Below, piece by piece: positions 1-8,510 of a DNA stretch of 64,000 nucleotides (position 1 is its first letter; each line of letters begins with the position of its first letter). The notes under the pieces are model-generated. The model searched no databases, was not told the origin of the DNA, and worked only from the letters and a program-made list of their open reading frames with translations. The translations under genes were made by a program, and so were the position numbers. This DNA is from Prauserella shujinwangii (GTDB taxonomy: Bacteria > Actinomycetota > Actinomycetes > Mycobacteriales > Pseudonocardiaceae), in the NCBI RefSeq assembly GCF_003001955.1, contig NZ_PVNH01000002.1:558001-622000 (forward strand), read 5' to 3'.

Positions 1-2
1 CC

Positions 3-920
3 GTGGACGGTTTCTTCGACGCGCCGCTGCGCGGCTCCGAGTACCGGGGCAAGCTCTACTCGATCCCGCACTTCACCGGCTCGGCGATGCTGTACTACCG
101 CGAGGACCTGCTGGACAGGGCAGGCGTCGAGCCACCGTCGACATGGACCGAGCTGCGAGCGGCCTGCGCCAAGGTGCTCGCGCTGCCCGCGGCCGAGGGT
201 ATGTCCTGCTACGCGGGGCAGCACGACAAGTACGAGGGGCTCACGGTCAACTTCCTCGAGGCGGTCGGCTCCGCGGGCGGGGAGGTCATCGACGAGCAGG
301 GCAATCCGCACCTCGACACCCCGGAGGCCAAGGCGGGCCTCGAGTTCCTTGTGGACGGTTTCCGCGACGGCATGATCCCCGCCGAGGCCATCACCTACAA
401 GGAAGAGGAGGGCAGGCGCGCCTTCCAGCAGGGTGACCTGGTGTTCCACCGGAACTGGGCCTACATCTACGCGCTCGCCAACGCCGACGACGGCTCGTCC
501 GAGGTCGCGGGCAAGTTCGGCGTGACCGTGATCCCCGGCGCGGACGGCCCCGGCGTGTCGTCGCTGGGCGGCAACAACCTCGCGGTGTCGGCGTTCTCCA
601 CCAAGCAGGCCACGGCCAGGGACTTCATCGCGTACCTGACCAGCCTCGACACCCAGCTGGAGCACGCGAAGGGCTCGGCGTACCCCATGACGAGGACCGA
701 GGTGTACACCGACCCCGGGCTGCGCGAGCAGTATCCGTACCTGCCGGTGCTGAAGGACGGCATCGAGCAGGCTCGCCCGCGCCCCTCGATCGTGCGCTAC
801 GGCGACGCCAGCACCGCCATCCAGGAGAGCGTCTACGCCGCGCTGAAGGGCGAACGGACCGTGGACGCGGCACTGGCCGAGATGCAGCGCGCGCTGAGCG
901 AGATCGCCGAGGGGTCCTGA
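3..920 (+). CDS. Sugar ABC transporter substrate-binding protein (5' end outside window)
   Basis: The frame is open from the first bases of the window, so this is the C-terminal 305 residues of a longer secreted binding protein; the N-terminal signal peptide and about 100 residues are missing. The visible part fits family 1 (maltose/trehalose type) solute-binding proteins. It has the segment SAMLYYREDLLDRAG, where such proteins place the hinge, then TWTELRAACAKV, a FQQGDLVFHRNW stretch near residue 140, and a late GDASTAIQESVYAALKG helix typical of the family C-terminus. It should deliver an oligosaccharide or glycoside to the two permeases that follow; its stop is directly followed by the GTG of the first permease. 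The ligand cannot be read from the sequence. Confidence 0.85.
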   Translation: MDGFFDAPLRGSEYRGKLYSIPHFTGSAMLYYREDLLDRAGVEPPSTWTELRAACAKVLALPAAEGMSCYAGQHDKYEGLTVNFLEAVGSAGGEVIDEQGNPHLDTPEAKAGLEFLVDGFRDGMIPAEAITYKEEEGRRAFQQGDLVFHRNWAYIYALANADDGSSEVAGKFGVTVIPGADGPGVSSLGGNNLAVSAFSTKQATARDFIAYLTSLDTQLEHAKGSAYPMTRTEVYTDPGLREQYPYLPVLKDGIEQARPRPSIVRYGDASTAIQESVYAALKGERTVDAALAEMQRALSEIAEGS

Positions 921-1886
921 GTGCTGCTCACGGAACGGACCACCCCCACGCGGGGGCCGGACCGGGCACGCCGCGGGCGTGCCGACCGGCCGGGCCGGAA
1001 GGCGGCCCTGCTGCTGTCCCCGACGTTCCTCGTGCTCGCGCTGGTGGTCGGCTATCCGCTGCTCGCCGCACTGCGGGAGTCGCTGTTCCGCGGCGGTGAC
1101 GAGCTCGACGAATCCGGTTTCATCGTCACCGGAGAGCGGTTCGTCGGCCTGGACAACTACACGGCCGTGTTCGGCGAGGCGAGCGCGCGGTTCTGGAACG
1201 CGTTCGCCAACACGACGCTGTTCACCGTCACCACCGTGGCCGCCGAGGTGGTGATCGGCACGGCGATGGCGGTGGTGATGCATCGCGCCATGCGCGGTCG
1301 TGGCCTGGTCAGGGCCTCGATCCTGGTGCCGTGGGCGATCCCGACGGCCGTGGCAGGCCTGCTGTGGCGGTGGATCTTCCAGGCCGACGGGGTGGCGAAC
1401 TCCCTGCTGGGCACGGAACTGCTGTGGACGGCGGACGGGTGGCCCGCGAAGCTGGCGGTGATCATCGCCGATACCTGGAAGACGGCCCCGTTCGTCGGGT
1501 TGCTGGTGCTCGCCGGGCTGCAGCTGATCCCGCAGGACGTCCACGAGGCCGCCCGGCTCGACGGCGCGGGCGCCTGGCAGCAGTTCTGGCGGGTCACGCT
1601 GCCGCTGGTGAAACCCGCCCTGCTCGTGGCGGTGCTGTTCCGCCTGCTGGACGCCCTGCGCATGTTCGACCTGCCGTTCGTCCTGGTCGGCGCGCAGAAG
1701 GGGGCGGTGGAGACGCTGTCCATGCTCGCGTGGGACGAGGCCAACCAGGTGCGGTACGGCCCGGCCGCCGCGTACGCGGTGCTCCTGTTCCTCTACGTGG
1801 CGGTGGTGGCGTTCGTGTTCGTCCGGCTGCTCGGTGCCGATCTGCTCGGTGACCGCAGGGCCCGGCGGGCGGGGGCTCGGGCATGA
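921..1886 (+). CDS. Sugar ABC transporter permease, MalF/UgpA type
   Basis: This 321-residue inner-membrane protein has a basic cytoplasmic N-terminus of about 30 residues and about six hydrophobic segments. The binding-protein-dependent transport loop (EAARLDGAGAWQQFWRVTLP, about residues 210-229) contains the EAA signature that docks the ATPase. The GTG start abuts the stop of the upstream binding-protein gene and the end overlaps the next permease by ATGA, so the three genes are translationally coupled. No ATP-binding gene is present, so a shared MsiK/MalK-like ATPase encoded elsewhere is expected. The family is certain; the substrate is not. Confidence 0.9.
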   Translation: MLLTERTTPTRGPDRARRGRADRPGRKAALLLSPTFLVLALVVGYPLLAALRESLFRGGDELDESGFIVTGERFVGLDNYTAVFGEASARFWNAFANTTLFTVTTVAAEVVIGTAMAVVMHRAMRGRGLVRASILVPWAIPTAVAGLLWRWIFQADGVANSLLGTELLWTADGWPAKLAVIIADTWKTAPFVGLLVLAGLQLIPQDVHEAARLDGAGAWQQFWRVTLPLVKPALLVAVLFRLLDALRMFDLPFVLVGAQKGAVETLSMLAWDEANQVRYGPAAAYAVLLFLYVAVVAFVFVRLLGADLLGDRRARRAGARA

Positions 1887-2710
1887 GCGCGCTCGTCCGC
1901 CGATGGGGCCCGAACCTCGGCATCGCCGTCATCGTCCTGTACTGCCTGGCGCCCTTCTACTGGATGGTGGTGTCGAGCTTCCGGCGCAGCAGTGACATCT
2001 TCGACCTGTCGGCGCTGCCGTCGCCGTGGTCGCTGGAGAACTATCGTGCGGTGTTCAGCGGGAGCAACGACTTCGGCCGCGCGCTGGTGAACAGCCTCGT
2101 CGTGGCCGGCGTGACCACAGCGGCCACGGTGGTGATCGCCACACTGGCCGGGTTCGCACTGGCCCGGCTGGACTTCCGGTTCAAGAACGCGGTGCTCGCG
2201 GTGGTGATCGCGACCTCGATGTTTCCCGGGATTTCACTGCTCGTACCGCTGCTGAAGCTGTTCACGGACATCGGCTGGATCAACACTTACCAGTCGATGA
2301 TCGTCCCGAACCTGTCCTTCGCGCTACCGCTGGCGATCTGGTACCTCACGATGTTCTTCCGCCAGCTGCCGTTCGAGCTGGAGGAAGCGGCCAGAGTGGA
2401 CGGTTGCACACCGGGGCAGGCGTTCCGGAAGGTGATCCTGCCGCTCGCCGTCCCCGGGGTGTTCACCACGGCGATCATCGTGTTCGTCGTGGCGTGGAAC
2501 GAGTTCATCATCGCGCTGACGATGGTGAACGAGCCCGCGATGCAGACGGTCACGGTGCGGATCTCGCAGTTCGTGGGCGTCGCCGCGCACGACAGCCCGT
2601 TCGGCACCCGGATGGCCGCGGGTGTGGTGGCGACGATCCCGCTGGTGATCGCCGTCCTGTTGTTCCAGCGGCGCATCGTCGCCGGACTCACGTCGGGGGG
2701 TCTCAAATGA
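1883..2710 (+). CDS. Sugar ABC transporter permease, MalG/UgpE type
   Basis: This 275-residue permease is the second half of the membrane channel. It has a short basic N-terminus, six predicted membrane helices and the EAA loop ELEEAARVDGCTPGQAFRKV at about residues 165-184. The start ATG overlaps the upstream stop as ATGA. The end also overlaps an ATG, which opens a nine-codon frame leading into the phosphatase gene, so translation may continue through the whole operon. It acts with the preceding permease and binding protein in uptake of an unidentified sugar. Confidence 0.9.
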   Translation: MSALVRRWGPNLGIAVIVLYCLAPFYWMVVSSFRRSSDIFDLSALPSPWSLENYRAVFSGSNDFGRALVNSLVVAGVTTAATVVIATLAGFALARLDFRFKNAVLAVVIATSMFPGISLLVPLLKLFTDIGWINTYQSMIVPNLSFALPLAIWYLTMFFRQLPFELEEAARVDGCTPGQAFRKVILPLAVPGVFTTAIIVFVVAWNEFIIALTMVNEPAMQTVTVRISQFVGVAAHDSPFGTRMAAGVVATIPLVIAVLLFQRRIVAGLTSGGLK

Positions 2711-2736
2711 CCACGAAGATCGGAGCACGCGCGTGA
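2707..2736 (+). other. Nine-codon ORF linking permease and phosphatase genes
   Basis: The frame reads MTTKIGARA and stops. Its ATG overlaps the permease stop (ATGA, 2707-2710) and its own stop overlaps the GTG start of the phosphatase gene (GTGA, 2733-2736). It may be a coupling device or the remnant of a lost gene start. No function can be assigned to the peptide. Confidence 0.35.
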
Positions 2737-4319
2737 ACGAACCCAGCCAATGGACACCGAACAGACGTGACTTCCTCGCCCTCGCCGGGCTGAGCGCCAC
2801 GGCCGTCGCCCTCGGCAGCGGGGCACCGGCCGGCGCGACGCCGGGCGGGGACCGGGTGCCCGCAGACCCGTTCCGGCTCGGTGTCGCTTCGGGCGACCCG
2901 GAACCCACCAGTGTCGTGCTGTGGACCCGCCTGGCGCCGGACCCGCTGGCCGAGGACGGCCACGGCGGGATGCCCGCGCATCCGGTCGACGTGCACTACG
3001 AGGTGGCCGAGGACGAGCGGTTCGCCCGCGTCGTGCGGCGTGGCCGGGCCGTGGCGTCACCCGAGCTGGCGCACTCGGTGCACCCCGAGGTGGAGGGCCT
3101 GCGGCCCGGCCGCGAGTACTTCTACCGCTTCCGGGCGGGCGGGGAGATCAGCCCGGTCGGCCGGACCCGCACCGCGCCCGCGCCGGGCAGCGGGGTGGGC
3201 AGGCTGTCGTTCGCGATGGCCTCGTGCCAGGCCTGGTACCACGGCCACTTCACCGCCTACCGGCACCTCGCCGAGGAGGACGTGGACCTGGTCTTCTTCC
3301 TCGGCGACTACGTCTACGAGTACGCGATCAACTCCGGCAACCTCTGGCGGCAGGGGGTGAGCGTCGGTCCGGCGCACGACGCCACGGTGCGCACGCTGGA
3401 GCAGTACCGGCTGCGGTACGCGCTGTTCAAGACCGACCCGCACCTGCAACGGGTGCACGCCAGGGTGCCGTGGGTGGGCACGTGGGACGACCACGAGGTG
3501 CAGAACAACTACGCCGACGCGCACTCCCAGTACGGCATCTCGATCGAGGACTTCGAACGGCAGCGCGCTGTCGCCTACCGGGCCTACTACGAGAACATGC
3601 CGCTGCGCCGGTCGTCCCTTCCGGACGGTCCCGACATGCGCCTGTACCGGAGGTTGAGCTGGGGGTCACTGGCGGACGTGCACGTGCTCGACACCCGGCA
3701 GTACCGCGACGACTTCCCCACCGACTCCACGGCGGGCGGCGAGCACACCGATCCCGGCCGGTCGATCCTCGGCGAACGGCAGGAACGCTGGCTGGACCAG
3801 GGGCTGCGGCACTCCAGGGCGACCTGGAACGTGCTCGCGCAGCAGGTCGTGCTGGCGCAGATCGACCGGGACACCGGTCCGGGCCGGACGTTCAGCATGG
3901 ACCAGTGGGACGGGTTCACCGCCAACCGCGACCGGCTGTTCGCGGCGGTCCGGCGGTACGGAATCGGCAATCTCGTGGCGCTCACCGGCGACATCCACCG
4001 GCACGTCGCGGCGGAGCTGAAGGCCGACTTCGACGACCCGGACTCGGCGACGATCGGCACCGAGCTGGTCACCACGTCCGTCGGGTCGGACGGCGACGGT
4101 GCGCCGACCGACCGCTACACCGAGCTGTGGCTCGCCAACCCGCACGTGAAGTTCTACGACGGCCGCAGGGGATACGTGCTCGGCACCATGACGCCGGAGC
4201 GGCTGACCTCCGAGTTCAAGATCGTCGACTACGTGCAGCGCGACGACGCGGCACCAGTGTCCACAGTGGCCAGATTCGTCACCGAGGCCGGCCGGCCGGG
4301 ACTGAAGCGGGAGGCGTGA
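2733..4319 (+). CDS. phoD: Tat-exported alkaline phosphatase D (PhoD family)
   Basis: This 528-residue protein begins with a twin-arginine signal (NRRDFLALAG, then a hydrophobic run to about residue 30), so it is exported folded. A PhoD N-terminal beta domain follows (RLGVASGDPEP, VVLWTRLAP) and then the metallophosphatase core with SFAMASCQAW, FFLGDYVYEY, WDDHEVQNNY and ALTGDIHRH, which carry the metal-binding Asp, Asn and His residues. Family enzymes cleave phosphomonoesters or diesters, often of teichoic acid or phospholipid, outside the cell. It sits in a sugar-uptake operon and is coupled to the next gene (stop and ATG share one base), suggesting release of phosphate or phosphorylated sugar for import. 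The GTG start overlaps the tiny upstream ORF. Confidence 0.88.
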   Translation: MNEPSQWTPNRRDFLALAGLSATAVALGSGAPAGATPGGDRVPADPFRLGVASGDPEPTSVVLWTRLAPDPLAEDGHGGMPAHPVDVHYEVAEDERFARVVRRGRAVASPELAHSVHPEVEGLRPGREYFYRFRAGGEISPVGRTRTAPAPGSGVGRLSFAMASCQAWYHGHFTAYRHLAEEDVDLVFFLGDYVYEYAINSGNLWRQGVSVGPAHDATVRTLEQYRLRYALFKTDPHLQRVHARVPWVGTWDDHEVQNNYADAHSQYGISIEDFERQRAVAYRAYYENMPLRRSSLPDGPDMRLYRRLSWGSLADVHVLDTRQYRDDFPTDSTAGGEHTDPGRSILGERQERWLDQGLRHSRATWNVLAQQVVLAQIDRDTGPGRTFSMDQWDGFTANRDRLFAAVRRYGIGNLVALTGDIHRHVAAELKADFDDPDSATIGTELVTTSVGSDGDGAPTDRYTELWLANPHVKFYDGRRGYVLGTMTPERLTSEFKIVDYVQRDDAAPVSTVARFVTEAGRPGLKREA

Positions 4320-5161
4320 TGAGCGGCATCGTCCCCGAGGTCGGCGACCTCACGTTCGAGGGCGGCATCGGGCGGATCGACATCCGCTGGCGGGCACGGC
4401 GCCCGTACCGGCCGCTGGTCGACCACTTCGCCGTGTACGGCTCCCCCGACCCGCGTTTCCGGCCTTCGCCGGAGACCCTGATCGGCAAGACGATCGACAC
4501 GCGCCTGCGGCACGAAGGGCTCGGCCCGGAGCGCCGGACGTGGTACTACCGCGTGGTGACCGTCGACGCGGCGGGCCGGTGGAGCAGGCCCGCGGGCCCG
4601 CTGCGGGCCTCGTCGGCGGAGTCGGTGACCGTGTCGGGCAGGCCGGTGGCGGTGGTCGGCGAGTTCGACCGGAAGGGCCTCGAGCTGGCACTGTCCCCGA
4701 ACGGGTACGCCCAGTACCCGGCGCGGTTCCCGGACGGCGCCGACTACCTGCACGGGGTGAGCACGCCCGGTGCCGACTGGCCGTACCTGCACCCCGGCCC
4801 GGCCGACCGGTGGGCGGGCAGCAGGGCACACACGTTCCGGTTCCGGTTCGACCTGCCGTCGGCGCCGGAAGCGGACCTGGTCCTCGCGATGTGGCTGATC
4901 GACACCCACGCCAGCATCCCAGGCAGGGTGGAGATCTCCTGCAACGGCACCGCGATCGCCGACGTGGCGCTGGAGAACGGCGCGACAAGGGGCTCGCTGG
5001 AGGGCGACGCGACCGCCCCCGGCTCGCCACTGAAGCCGTCGGTCGTGGAGCTGCCGGTCCCGGCGTCCGCGCTGGTGACCGGGCGGAACGTGCTCACCCT
5101 GCACAAGGGTGAGGGCTCCTGGCACGCCTACGACGCGCTGGGCGTGTTCGACCCCGCCTGA
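4319..5161 (+). CDS. Fibronectin III-like / carbohydrate-binding-like protein
   Basis: The ATG at 4319 shares its A with the phosphatase stop, giving 280 residues. Residues about 5-105 look like a fibronectin type III sandwich (RIDIRWRARRPY, VDHFAVYGS, TWYYRVVTVDAAGRWS). Residues about 115-280 resemble the jelly-roll domain at the end of family 4 polysaccharide lyases (FRFRFDLP, ADLVLAMWLIDTH, VEISCNGTAIADV, and the close LTLHKGEGSWHAYDALGVFD). No catalytic domain and no obvious signal peptide is visible. It may bind glycans together with the phosphatase and the sugar transporter. The domain calls are by eye and moderately secure. Confidence 0.7.
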   Translation: MSGIVPEVGDLTFEGGIGRIDIRWRARRPYRPLVDHFAVYGSPDPRFRPSPETLIGKTIDTRLRHEGLGPERRTWYYRVVTVDAAGRWSRPAGPLRASSAESVTVSGRPVAVVGEFDRKGLELALSPNGYAQYPARFPDGADYLHGVSTPGADWPYLHPGPADRWAGSRAHTFRFRFDLPSAPEADLVLAMWLIDTHASIPGRVEISCNGTAIADVALENGATRGSLEGDATAPGSPLKPSVVELPVPASALVTGRNVLTLHKGEGSWHAYDALGVFDPA

Positions 5162-5167
5162 CCACCG

Positions 5168-5208
5168 CCGCTGAAGTCCCCCGGTGCCACCTCGGGGGGC
5201 TTCAGCGG
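5168..5208. terminator. Bidirectional hairpin terminator between convergent genes
   Basis: Arms of 15 nt at 5168-5182 and 5194-5208 pair with only one G-T mismatch around an 11-nt loop. It lies just after the plus-strand sugar/phosphatase operon and contains the stop codon of the minus-strand permease (5202-5204), so it can end transcription from both sides. There is no T-run, as is usual in high-GC actinobacteria. Confidence 0.85.
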
Positions 5209-6608
5209 CGGACGGCCCGCAGCAGCCGCTCCTCGGCGTCCACACTCGGCCGGACCCGGGGCAGGCGCAGGACGAGCACGATCCCCGCCAGCCACCAGGC
5301 ACCGACGATGATCCATTCGGCCGGCCAGATCAGCTCGGCCGGCATGCCCGGCAGGAAGAGCACGGCGGTGCCGAAGCTCAGCAGCACCGCGAGCACACCC
5401 ACCGTCCGGCCGAGCGGCAGCCGGAACGGGCGGGGCATCTCCGGCTCCCTGCGCCGCAGCACGAGGAAACTCAGCGCGACCATCAGGTACGCGACGATGA
5501 TGCTCAGGCTGCCCGCGTCGACGAGCCAGACGAGCATCTGCCTGCCGAACAGCGGCGCGACGACCGACAGCGCGCCGATGAACAGGATCGCGTTGCCCGG
5601 CGTGCCGAACCGTGGATGGACGCGGGCGAACCAGCGCGGCAGCATCCCGGACGACGCCATCGCGAACACGAGCCTGCTCGCGCCGAGCAGGAAGCCGTTC
5701 CAGCTGGTGAGGATGCCCGCGATGCCGCCGACGACGAGGACGGTGCCCATCGCCGAGCTGCCCCACAGCGCCGACATCGCCTCCGCCGTGGGCAGTTCGG
5801 AGTCGGTGCGCTGGTCGTGGGCCAGCCCGGAACCGACCGTCAGCATGATCATCACGTACCAGGTGACCGCCAGGCCCACCGAGATGAGCAACAGCGTGCC
5901 GATCCGGCGCGGCGGCAGGTTGATCTCACCCGCCGACTGCGGGATCACGTCGAACCCGACGAACAGGAACGGCGTGGCGACCAGGACGAGGAGGATGCCG
6001 GACGTGCCGCCGGAGAACAGCGGTTCCAGGTTCTCCCCCGAGCCGCCGACGACCGCGCCCGCCGTCAGCAGCACGCCGACGACGAGCAGGAACAACACGG
6101 CGATGGTCTGGAACACCGCCGCGGGCCGCACACCGACGTAGTTCAGCGCCGTGACGACGACCGCGCCCGCGATGCCGACGGCGGCCCAGCTGGCGTACAC
6201 GTCGTAGCCCGCGACCGACCACAGCCTGCCCGCCGGCAGGTCGGGCACCAGGTAGAGCAGGGTCTGCGGGAGGGCGACCGCCTCGAACGCGACCACGGAG
6301 ACGTAGCCGAGCACGAGCGTCCAAGACGTGACGAACGCGGGCCGTGCGCCGAGCGCGCGCAGCGTGTAGTTGTGCTCGCCACCCGCGGCGGGCATCGCGG
6401 ACACCAGCTCGGCGTACGTCAGGCCGACCAGCCCGACGACGATGCCGCCGATGACGAACGCGAGCGCGGCACCGCCGCTGCCCGCGTCCTCGAGGAACCC
6501 GCCGGTCAGGACGATCCACCCGAAACCGATCATGGCCCCGAAGGCGATCGCGATGACGTCGAGCCTGCCGAGGACCCTGGTGAGACCGTGGTCGCGATGC
6601 CGTGTCAT
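5202..6608 (-). CDS. APC-superfamily amino-acid permease
   Basis: This 468-residue integral membrane protein has about twelve hydrophobic segments. The first helix holds the APC signature GAMIGFGW near residue 25, where the substrate binds, and TYAELVSAMPAAGGEH follows helix 2. It should import or exchange an amino acid or amine across the plasma membrane. The ATG at 6608 is chosen over an upstream in-frame ATG at 6668 because a purine-rich GGGGGAGG lies just before it and the extra residues do not look like protein. It is monocistronic and ends in the shared terminator hairpin. Substrate unknown. Confidence 0.85.
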   Translation of the reverse strand: MTRHRDHGLTRVLGRLDVIAIAFGAMIGFGWIVLTGGFLEDAGSGGAALAFVIGGIVVGLVGLTYAELVSAMPAAGGEHNYTLRALGARPAFVTSWTLVLGYVSVVAFEAVALPQTLLYLVPDLPAGRLWSVAGYDVYASWAAVGIAGAVVVTALNYVGVRPAAVFQTIAVLFLLVVGVLLTAGAVVGGSGENLEPLFSGGTSGILLVLVATPFLFVGFDVIPQSAGEINLPPRRIGTLLLISVGLAVTWYVMIMLTVGSGLAHDQRTDSELPTAEAMSALWGSSAMGTVLVVGGIAGILTSWNGFLLGASRLVFAMASSGMLPRWFARVHPRFGTPGNAILFIGALSVVAPLFGRQMLVWLVDAGSLSIIVAYLMVALSFLVLRRREPEMPRPFRLPLGRTVGVLAVLLSFGTAVLFLPGMPAELIWPAEWIIVGAWWLAGIVLVLRLPRVRPSVDAEERLLRAVRR

Positions 6609-6680
6609 GCACCCTCCCCCGCGGAGACGATCAGCGCTGAGCTTGCGCGCTCCGGCCCCCCGCGTCAAGCCGCCGCGGCC

Positions 6681-6775
6681 GTGTCCGCGACCTGTGCACA
6701 GGTGTTCGCGCCGGGCGCCGCGGACACGCGTGCGCAGGTGGCGGACACGCGTGCACAGGCGGCGGACACGGCGTA
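6681..6775. repeat. Intergenic 21-bp-period repeat array, two inverted and three direct units
   Basis: Three copies of GCGGACACG begin at 6720, 6741 and 6762, exactly 21 bp apart. Two reverse-oriented copies (GTGTCCGCG, GTGTTCGCG) begin at 6681 and 6702, also 21 bp apart. The halves face each other around GC-rich sequence at about 6711-6719, so the array forms a large imperfect inverted repeat. It fills the gap between the permease promoter region and the end of the amidohydrolase gene. Palindromes CACGCGTG and TGTGCACA occur inside units. Confidence 0.75.
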
Positions 6776-6779
6776 CGGG

Positions 6780-8390
6780 TCAGCGCTGCCCGCCGTGCAC
6801 GGCCCGCCCCGCGACGTAGGTGGCGAGCACCCCGATGTCCGCGATTGCCGAGCTGGGCACCGTCGTCGGATCGTCGTCGAGCAGCACCAGGTCCGCCACC
6901 ATGCCCTCCGCGATGCGGCCGCGCCGGTCCTCCTGGTAGGCCGCGTACGCGGCGTGTGCGGTGTACGCCCGCAGGGCCTCGGTGGCGTCGACGCGCTCGT
7001 CCGGGCTCAGCACGACGCCCGCCTTGCTGGTGCGCTCCACCATCGAGCGCATCCCGGCGAGCGGGGCGCCGGTACCGACACACGGCCGGTCGGAACTCGC
7101 GGGCACCCGCAGCCCGGCGTCCAAAAAGGACCTGTGCCGGTACAGCCACGGCACCCGGTCCGGCCCGACCGCGGCGGCCATGGTGTCGCCGATCTCGTAC
7201 AGGAACCGTGCCTGCGGCACCGGAACCACGCCGAGAGCGGCCATCCTGGACAGTTGGTCCGGCCGGACCATCCCGGCGTGCTCGATCCGGTGCCGTACTC
7301 CCGGCCTCGGCAACTCGCGCTGGGCCCGCTCCAGCGCGTCGAGGGTGAGGTCGACCGCACGGTCACCGATGGCGTGCGCGGCGATCCGCCAGCCACCTCG
7401 GTGCGCGGCGAGCATGCGATCGCGCAGCACGTCCGGGTCGTCGCCGAGCACGCCGAGCCCGCCCTCGCCGCTGTACGGCTCGGTCAGCGCGGCCGTGCGG
7501 CTGCTGAGCGCGCCGTCGGTGAAGATCTTCATCGGTCCGATGCGCAGGAAGTCGTCGCCGAACCCGGTGCGCAGGCCGAGGTCGAGGCACGCGGGTTCGC
7601 CCGGCAACGGGTGCAGCACCTCGGCCGCGGGCATCAGCTCCACTCGTAACGGCAGGTCACCGCGCTGCCGGGCGAGCTGGTACGCGGCGGCCTCGGCCGG
7701 GCTGTGGCCGATCCACCCGCCGCCGATGCCCGCCTCGGTGACGTGGGTGAGCCCCTCGGCCACGTACACGCGGGCCGCCCGCGCGATGGCGGCGGCCAGT
7801 TCCTCCACCGGGTACGGCTTGACCAGCGCGTCCGCCAGCTGCTGTGCCTGCTCGGCGAGCAGGCCGGTGGCCTCCCCCTCGGCGTCCCGGCCCACGACCC
7901 CGCCCTCGGGCACCGTGGCCGAGCCGTCCAGCACCCCGGCCTTGGCCAGGATCGCGCTGCTGACCACGCACATGTGCGCCGAGCGGTGCTTCAGCCAGAC
8001 CGGGCGGCCGCCGCCGGCCCGGTCGATCGCGGCCCGCTCGGGGTGGCCGCCCAGCACGTAGTCGTCGTAGCCGGATCCGACCACCCAGGCGTCCGACGGC
8101 AGCGCGGCGGCGCGCTCGGCGACCGCGTCGTAGACCTCGTCCAGCGTCCGGCACGCGGAGAGGTCGATCTCGGCCAGGGAGAGGCCGTACCAGACCATGT
8201 GGTTGTGCGCGTCGGTGAAGCCGGGGGTCAGCACCGCACCGTCCCCGTCGACCACCGTGCGCGCGGGCAGATCCTCGACCTGCTCGTCCACCCCCACGAT
8301 GTGCCCGTGCAGCACCCCGACAGTGCGGGCGCGGGGCCGCTCCTCGGTCATCGTCAGGGCGCGTACGTCACGCAGGAGCAGGTCGAGCAT
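6780..8390 (-). CDS. Metal-dependent amidohydrolase (YtcJ-like)
   Basis: This 536-residue protein belongs to the amidohydrolase superfamily, YtcJ/exoenzyme-regulatory type. Visible features are the N-terminal beta barrel ending in LTPGFTDAHNH (metal ligands His62 and His64), MKIFTDGALSSRTAAL near the middle, HAIGDRAVDL and HRIEHAGMV carrying further metal histidines, and ASSDRPCVG with the catalytic Asp. Relatives hydrolyse amide or ester bonds in small molecules in the cytosol. The ATG at 8390 is preferred over 8537 because the family starts with MLDLLLRDVR-like strands and AGAGG lies just upstream. It is monocistronic. Substrate not predictable. Confidence 0.85.
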   Translation of the reverse strand: MLDLLLRDVRALTMTEERPRARTVGVLHGHIVGVDEQVEDLPARTVVDGDGAVLTPGFTDAHNHMVWYGLSLAEIDLSACRTLDEVYDAVAERAAALPSDAWVVGSGYDDYVLGGHPERAAIDRAGGGRPVWLKHRSAHMCVVSSAILAKAGVLDGSATVPEGGVVGRDAEGEATGLLAEQAQQLADALVKPYPVEELAAAIARAARVYVAEGLTHVTEAGIGGGWIGHSPAEAAAYQLARQRGDLPLRVELMPAAEVLHPLPGEPACLDLGLRTGFGDDFLRIGPMKIFTDGALSSRTAALTEPYSGEGGLGVLGDDPDVLRDRMLAAHRGGWRIAAHAIGDRAVDLTLDALERAQRELPRPGVRHRIEHAGMVRPDQLSRMAALGVVPVPQARFLYEIGDTMAAAVGPDRVPWLYRHRSFLDAGLRVPASSDRPCVGTGAPLAGMRSMVERTSKAGVVLSPDERVDATEALRAYTAHAAYAAYQEDRRGRIAEGMVADLVLLDDDPTTVPSSAIADIGVLATYVAGRAVHGGQR

Positions 8391-8510
8391 CGCGAGTCCT
8401 CTCGGCCGGATCGGTGTGGGCTGGGCAACCGCAGCGTAGCCGCGCGATGAGTTTTCGCGACGACGCTGGTCTGTGCAGTCGATCGGATCGACAAGGGAGA
8501 GGCGAGCACC

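Noticed and set aside
2921-4318. Long plus-strand frame upstream of the FN3-like gene
   Set aside because: It is an Arg/Gly/Pro-rich shadow of the PhoD gene in another frame; the real start is the ATG at 4319.
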